From JBHEKP01 sp041859375 (GTDB lineage: Bacteria > Hydrogenedentota > Hydrogenedentia > Hydrogenedentales > CAITNO01), in contig JBHEKP010000345.1 in assembly GCA_041859375.1 (NCBI GenBank), forward strand, positions 1 through 6,810: a stretch of 6,810 nucleotides of DNA. Reading direction: 5' to 3'. Of the stretch, positions 5,522-6,810 are shown piece by piece; position 1 is the first letter of the stretch; every line of letters begins with the position of its first letter. The notes beneath the pieces are model-generated. The model was not told the DNA's origin. It did not search any database and saw nothing but the letters and a program-made list of their open reading frames with translations. A program made the position numbers and the translations under genes.

Positions 5522-6451
5522 TTCTTCAACGTACTTCAGAAATTCCACATGGCCATCCATGTAAAGCACGTTCGCGCCGCCGGGAATGTGGTTAAATGCC
5601 TTTGTGTTGGTGGCAAACATATCGAACATGACAATCAAGTTACTTTGGGCCACGTTGCTTGCCGCAGGATTGTTGATGTCGGTAATGAGGAAGCGCTCCA
5701 CACCTTCACGAAGACGATAAATGGTGTCGCCTCCGCCATTGCCATAGGGTGCGTTTAACGAAATATCAGAGTTAAGCATTTCGGCAATCTTAGCCTTGTC
5801 CGGCGGTGGTAGGAATGCCCCAATCAGCCCATTTGACAACAAGGCGAGCAAACCGTTAACCAACTGGGGAATACCTCCGCGCGAAAGATCTGCGGGAAGA
5901 TCATTCAAATCAGCACTGCTGAACTGGCCCATGATTTGCGTGAGCGCATCAAGTGGAGCCACCTCATCAGTATAGCCAAGCTGGTCAAACACCCAGCCCA
6001 CATAGCCGTAACTGGCATCCACCGCGCTGGCGCACTTGTCCTGCGGGTCCGTGTAGCCCAGGCAGGACTGGCCGTTCGCGTCCACAATGCTCTGCTTGAT
6101 TTCGCCCAGTTCGGAATCGGAGGGGCACATGAGCAGGTTCGGGTCGGTGAGGTATTCAGGGTAAAGCGAAAAGAGGTTGGGACCAAGGTCAAAGGAGGTC
6201 CAAGTCGGGTCCGGCTGGCCCAGACGGCTTTTGGTGGGGAACATGCCGCCCTGAATAATCGGGAACATGCCCTTGGCCTCGTTGCTGTACATCTTGAGGA
6301 CCAGACCCCACTGCTTCAGATTGTTTTGGCAGGAGGAGCGGCGGGCCGCCTCGCGGGCGCGGGCCAGCGCCGGGAGCAGAATCGCCGCCAAGATGCCGAT
6401 GATGGCAATCACCACCAGCAGTTCAATAAGAGTGAACCCTTTTTTACGCAT
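5456..6451 (-). CDS. DUF1559-type prepilin-like protein (GFTLIE signal, H/DG C-terminal motif)
   Basis: A pseudopilin-like protein of 331 residues, expected to be processed by a type IV/type II prepilin peptidase and assembled at, or exported through, the inner membrane. The class III signal is complete: MRKKG, cleavage after Gly5, Phe6 at +1 and Glu10 at +5, followed by a hydrophobic helix to about residue 30. Then come the usual ALARAREAARRSSCQNNLKQ segment (28-47), CPSD (109-112) and, near the C-terminus, HIPGGANVLYMDGHVEF (288-304). That last segment is the family's H-x-DG motif, here with ten rather than nine residues between His and Asp-Gly. The ATG at 6451 has AAGGAG 8 nt upstream; the frame is open to 6526, but that extension precedes the signal and overlaps the promoter. 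The 5' half (beyond about 6000) is roughly 60% GC and the 3' half near 50%. Its role in the cell is not known from the sequence. Confidence 0.93.
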   Translation of the reverse strand: MRKKGFTLIELLVVIAIIGILAAILLPALARAREAARRSSCQNNLKQWGLVLKMYSNEAKGMFPIIQGGMFPTKSRLGQPDPTWTSFDLGPNLFSLYPEYLTDPNLLMCPSDSELGEIKQSIVDANGQSCLGYTDPQDKCASAVDASYGYVGWVFDQLGYTDEVAPLDALTQIMGQFSSADLNDLPADLSRGGIPQLVNGLLALLSNGLIGAFLPPPDKAKIAEMLNSDISLNAPYGNGGGDTIYRLREGVERFLITDINNPAASNVAQSNLIVMFDMFATNTKAFNHIPGGANVLYMDGHVEFLKYVEEGRDTPCNVQVANTLGVLSVVL

Positions 6452-6516
6452 GATAAAATCTCCTTGAATGCCTGTTGCCTCAATTAAATACCACCAAACA
6501 CGCGCTTGGTAAGACC

Positions 6517-6545
6517 AATTTAGCATATCTTTTCTTCGATGTCAA
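6517..6545 (-). promoter_or_regulatory. Strong sigma-70-like promoter for the prepilin gene
   Basis: On the minus strand, a perfect TTGACA (6545-6540) is followed after 17 bp by TAAATT (6522-6517, 4/6). TGC immediately before the -10 makes it an extended -10 as well. Transcription should start near 6510, giving a leader of just under 60 nt that carries AAGGAG. This is the best promoter in the window. Confidence 0.75.
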
Positions 6546-6585
6546 CCACTTTTTTGCTTTGGTCTTTCCAATACCGGAAGGTGAT

Positions 6586-6626
6586 GGGACCAATTGTTCC
6601 CTTCCCAAACCGGATGCCCACCGGTT
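6586..6626. promoter_or_regulatory. Inverted repeats in the divergent intergenic region
   Basis: The 222 bp from 6546 to 6767 hold no credible gene. Within them, 6586-6601 is a near-perfect palindrome (GGGA, C, CAATTG, T, TCCC; one mismatched pair). AACCGG (6608-6613) and CCGGTT (6621-6626) form an inverted repeat with a 7-bp spacer, and TTACC and GGTAA follow shortly after. The cluster sits between two divergent genes and could hold regulator sites; no known operator is recognised. Confidence 0.35.
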
Positions 6627-6670
6627 ACCCAGGGAGGTAAACGGTTCCCGCCCCATCTCGCAAAACGGCC

Positions 6671-6699
6671 TTGCGTATTCCCAACCACTTGTCTACACT
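6671..6699 (+). promoter_or_regulatory. Weak candidate promoter for the gene at 6768
   Basis: TTGCGT (6671-6676, 3/6) and TACACT (6694-6699, 4/6) lie 17 bp apart, about 70 bp before the start codon at 6768. Placement is right and the match is weak. Confidence 0.3.
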
Positions 6700-6767
6700 G
6701 GTGAAACTGTGAAAACACCCGCATCATCGGCCATTGCGGCGGCCAGGACCGCCGGAGGGAGGCATCC

Positions 6768-6810
6768 ATGACACGCACTTTCCTGTTGATTCTGGCGGCG
6801 GCGGCGGCCG
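6768..6810 (+). CDS. Start of a gene with a signal-peptide-like N-terminus (partial)
   Basis: Only the first 14 codons are in the window: MTRTFLLILAAAAA. A basic residue followed by a leucine and alanine stretch is what a Sec signal peptide or N-terminal membrane segment looks like. A GGAGGGAGG ribosome binding site ends 5 nt before the ATG, which makes this start credible. The alanine run is coded by five tandem GGC-phase triplets (6794-6808), a simple repeat that could slip. Nothing can be said about function. It is divergent from the prepilin gene and shares its intergenic region. Confidence 0.65.
   Translation, partial: MTRTFLLILAAAAA

Noticed and set aside
6475..6778. Open frames of 98 (plus) and 78 (minus) codons in the intergenic region upstream of the prepilin gene
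   Set aside because: They overlap each other and the strong prepilin promoter, show no ribosome binding site or recognisable domain, and look like chance frames.
1..6810. tRNA, rRNA, CRISPR array or riboswitch
   Set aside because: No cloverleaf, conserved rRNA stretch, regularly spaced repeat array or recognisable aptamer core was found by reading both strands.

Overview
The window is bacterial. Most of it is GC-rich (well above 60% by eye), and a clearly AT-richer block runs from about 3836 to 5400. The best taxonomic clue is a DUF1559-type prepilin (GFTLIE signal, H/DG C-terminal motif). Large families of these occur in the Planctomycetota, Verrucomicrobiota, Lentisphaerota and candidate Hydrogenedentota. 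That assignment is an inference from the gene family and base composition; there is no rRNA or marker gene to test it.

Layout, left to right. (1) 1-1927, minus strand: a two-gene operon, gmd then rmd, joined by a TGATG stop/start overlap. It encodes GDP-mannose 4,6-dehydratase and a GDP-4-keto-6-deoxy-mannose reductase, so the expected product is GDP-D-rhamnose. rmd reaches the window edge, probably with one codon to go. (2) 1928-2067: a divergent promoter region with a candidate promoter on each strand and several short palindromes. (3) 2068-2787, plus strand: a soluble family-2 glycosyltransferase of the polyprenyl-phosphate mannosyltransferase type. With the operon it forms a small sugar-nucleotide and glycan locus. 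(4) 2792-3646, minus strand: a membrane-anchored alpha/beta hydrolase, convergent with the glycosyltransferase across a 4-bp gap. (5) 3682-3812, minus strand: an intrinsic terminator and, just upstream of it, the last 21 codons and stop of a second prepilin gene with no body. (6) 3836-5350, minus strand: an AT-rich gene for a secreted protein or lipoprotein that may be a beta-propeller. I do not recognise its family. (7) 5391-6451, minus strand: an intact DUF1559-type prepilin gene with its own terminator, a strong ribosome binding site and a textbook sigma-70-like promoter at 6517-6545. (8) 6546-6767: intergenic sequence with inverted repeats. (9) 6768 to the end, plus strand: the first 14 codons of a gene with a signal-peptide-like start.

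The most notable structure is in regions 5 to 7. The prepilin 3' end occurs twice as a direct repeat about 1.7 kb apart, each copy followed by its own terminator, and the AT-rich gene lies between. The intact prepilin gene is also GC-richer in its 5' half than in its 3' half. A simple model is that a foreign AT-rich segment (3' half of a prepilin gene, its terminator and the unknown secreted-protein gene) recombined into a resident prepilin gene and left the resident 3' end stranded at 3747-3812. A tandem prepilin pair whose second member lost its body would leave the same remnant.
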